Shown in pieces: positions 3,928-5,060 of a stretch of 5,060 bases of DNA. Source of the stretch: DATLFI01 sp035524895 (GTDB lineage: Bacteria; Acidobacteriota; Thermoanaerobaculia; Multivoradales; Multivoraceae); the NCBI GenBank assembly GCA_035524895.1, contig DATLFI010000093.1, positions 1-5,060 of the forward strand, in the 5' to 3' direction. The notes beneath the pieces are model-generated. The model saw only the letters and a list, made by a program, of their open reading frames with translations. It did not search any database and was not told where the DNA came from. Each line of letters begins with the position of its first letter. Position 1 is the first letter of the stretch. A program made the translations under genes and the position numbers.

Positions 3928-5043
3928 TTGACCGCAATCACCAAGCACTGGCCGAAGATCGCCACGAGCCTGGTGGCGCTGCTGGGCATCGTGGAGCTGG
4001 TTGCGGGAGGGCTGACTGCCGACTCCGGAGTCGAGTTGTATCTCATGGCTTGGGCAGCCGCTACTGGTGGGCTGTGGTTTTTGTTCGAGAAGGCAGAAAG
4101 GACACTCTCGATGGAGAGTCGTGAGATCGTGGCGCGACGACTTATTGCCACGGACTATCGCGATCAGCTCGAGTCGATGCCCCAGGCATTTGCTGTACTC
4201 TTTGATAGAGTGTTTGGGAACAAACACCTCTCCTGGACCTGTTTCGCCCGCTCCTCCGTGTGCTCGCTGCTATCCATCGTACTAATCACCTGGGTCTGGC
4301 TGTCGATCACGTTCCCCAGGACAGCTTTAGTTAACCGGGCATACGCATACACAGTGAATGTGGACGTGGTGGGGTTCCTCGGGGAGGCAGGCGCTGTCCT
4401 TGCCTTGGCAGCGGCCTTGAACCTGATACCGGACTTCTTGTCCCTTTGGCAGACCCGCAAGGTGATGGGATGGGCGGGAAGAGTCAGTCCGGTGACGCTC
4501 TTGGGCATCGACTTTCTCTTCACGGTGATCATCTCTTCTACCGTGATGTTCGGTGTCGGCAGAAGCGCCTTCTACTACGATCCTGCCTATCTAGAGGTCG
4601 GTGTGGATGTGGAGGCGGGCAGAGACGTAGAGCGACCTTCTAGGGCAGCCACAGCTCTAGCGCATTTCGGAGAACTGGTCACATTCGCTCCCGGTGTGGG
4701 GAATACGACGCTACCGCTCGTTCCGACGCGCCTTACAGACTTCGAAGGCTACCGCGGCCAAGATGCGTCGCGCCCGCCCGTCATCGGATTTCCGCAGCGG
4801 TGGCGTCCCCAAGGACTTCCACCGGCGATCTTCTTCTATTCCGCCTTCTTCACCTCGATCTTGCTCTGGCTCTACGCGGCCTCCACCCTGGTGAGTCGCG
4901 TGCTTCTGAAGATGAACTCCGGCGTCGGTTTCCTGCTCCGCGTTAGCGACGTCGAGCGCCAGCCTCTCCGCTCCATGGGCTTCGTCAGCGTTGTCATCAT
5001 GAGTCTGCTATTTGCACTCGGACTCCCACTTGTGTTGCTCTAG
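3928..5043 (+). CDS. Multi-pass membrane protein of unknown function, 5' end abutting IS256
   Basis: A 371-codon frame from TTG (3928) to TAG (5041-5043). Hydrophobic segments at about 12-29, 37-53, 106-128, 147-171, 188-211, 300-327 and 349-371 predict six or seven membrane spans. A charged stretch, FEKAERTLSMESREIVARR (53-71), follows the second span. The long polar loop 212-299 is probably extracytoplasmic. Striking segments are FDRVFGNKHLSWTCFARSS (92-110), NLIPDFLSLWQTR (165-177) and IFFYSAFFTSILLWLYA (301-317). They give the impression of a conserved but uncharacterised family; I see no transporter, enzyme or receptor signature. The frame stays open upstream into the IS256 end (to 3883), with only TTG available before the first span and no clear Shine-Dalgarno (GAGATCGGGAC precedes it). 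The native start region may therefore be lost. Third positions are less GC-rich than in the transposase, so the two have different origins. Confidence 0.8.
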   Translation: MTAITKHWPKIATSLVALLGIVELVAGGLTADSGVELYLMAWAAATGGLWFLFEKAERTLSMESREIVARRLIATDYRDQLESMPQAFAVLFDRVFGNKHLSWTCFARSSVCSLLSIVLITWVWLSITFPRTALVNRAYAYTVNVDVVGFLGEAGAVLALAAALNLIPDFLSLWQTRKVMGWAGRVSPVTLLGIDFLFTVIISSTVMFGVGRSAFYYDPAYLEVGVDVEAGRDVERPSRAATALAHFGELVTFAPGVGNTTLPLVPTRLTDFEGYRGQDASRPPVIGFPQRWRPQGLPPAIFFYSAFFTSILLWLYAASTLVSRVLLKMNSGVGFLLRVSDVERQPLRSMGFVSVVIMSLLFALGLPLVLL

Positions 5044-5060
5044 CTCGGCCGCTCCCACAG

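Noticed and set aside
1..5060. CRISPR array, tRNA or rRNA genes
   Set aside because: No regularly spaced direct repeats, cloverleaf-like sequences with a T-arm, or rRNA conserved blocks were seen.

Overview
The window is GC-rich bacterial DNA, apparently from an accessory and rearranged part of a chromosome. No rRNA, tRNA or marker gene fixes the taxon. High GC, strong Shine-Dalgarno sites and the mix of IS110 and IS256 elements would suit a soil or aquatic bacterium such as an actinobacterium, acidobacterium, gemmatimonad or proteobacterium, but I cannot choose between these.

Positions 1-1335 (minus strand) hold a compact operon, read right to left: an AHSA1-type SRPBCC protein (756-1226), an ArsR-family winged-helix repressor overlapping it by 11 bp (422-766), and a second SRPBCC protein starting at a GTG with a perfect Shine-Dalgarno and running off the left edge (1-395). 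Upstream is a promoter (-35 at 1308-1313, 17-bp spacer, -10 at 1285-1290) bracketed by two copies of the same inverted repeat, GCAAC(A/G)-N4-(T/C)GTTGC. The copies are centred 43 bp apart, one on the -35 and one over the predicted transcription start. The layout suggests an autoregulated, ligand-responsive unit in which the repressor is sandwiched between two ligand-binding-fold proteins.

Positions 1336-2020 hold no confident intact gene. They contain the 3' end of a decayed plus-strand coding sequence (1368-1547), whose stop codon lies in the left edge of a long imperfect hairpin (1543-1605) that resembles an integron attC site. There is also a weak 50-residue minus-strand ORF (1590-1742) and the flank of an IS110 remnant.

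Positions 2021-3922 are mobile DNA. The C-terminal half of an IS110-family transposase (minus strand) is cut off at its upstream end by a complete IS256-family element (about 2562-3922) with matching terminal repeats and an intact 393-aa DDE transposase. The transposase start is preceded by a 13-bp perfect inverted repeat that would bury its ribosome-binding site. The other half of the IS110 gene is absent from the far side and no target duplication is visible, so DNA was probably lost or rearranged at this insertion.

Positions 3923-5060 hold a multi-pass membrane protein of unknown function (3928-5043). Its only usable start is a TTG six bases from the IS256 end, so its native promoter and ribosome-binding site, and perhaps some N-terminal codons, appear to have been replaced by the element.
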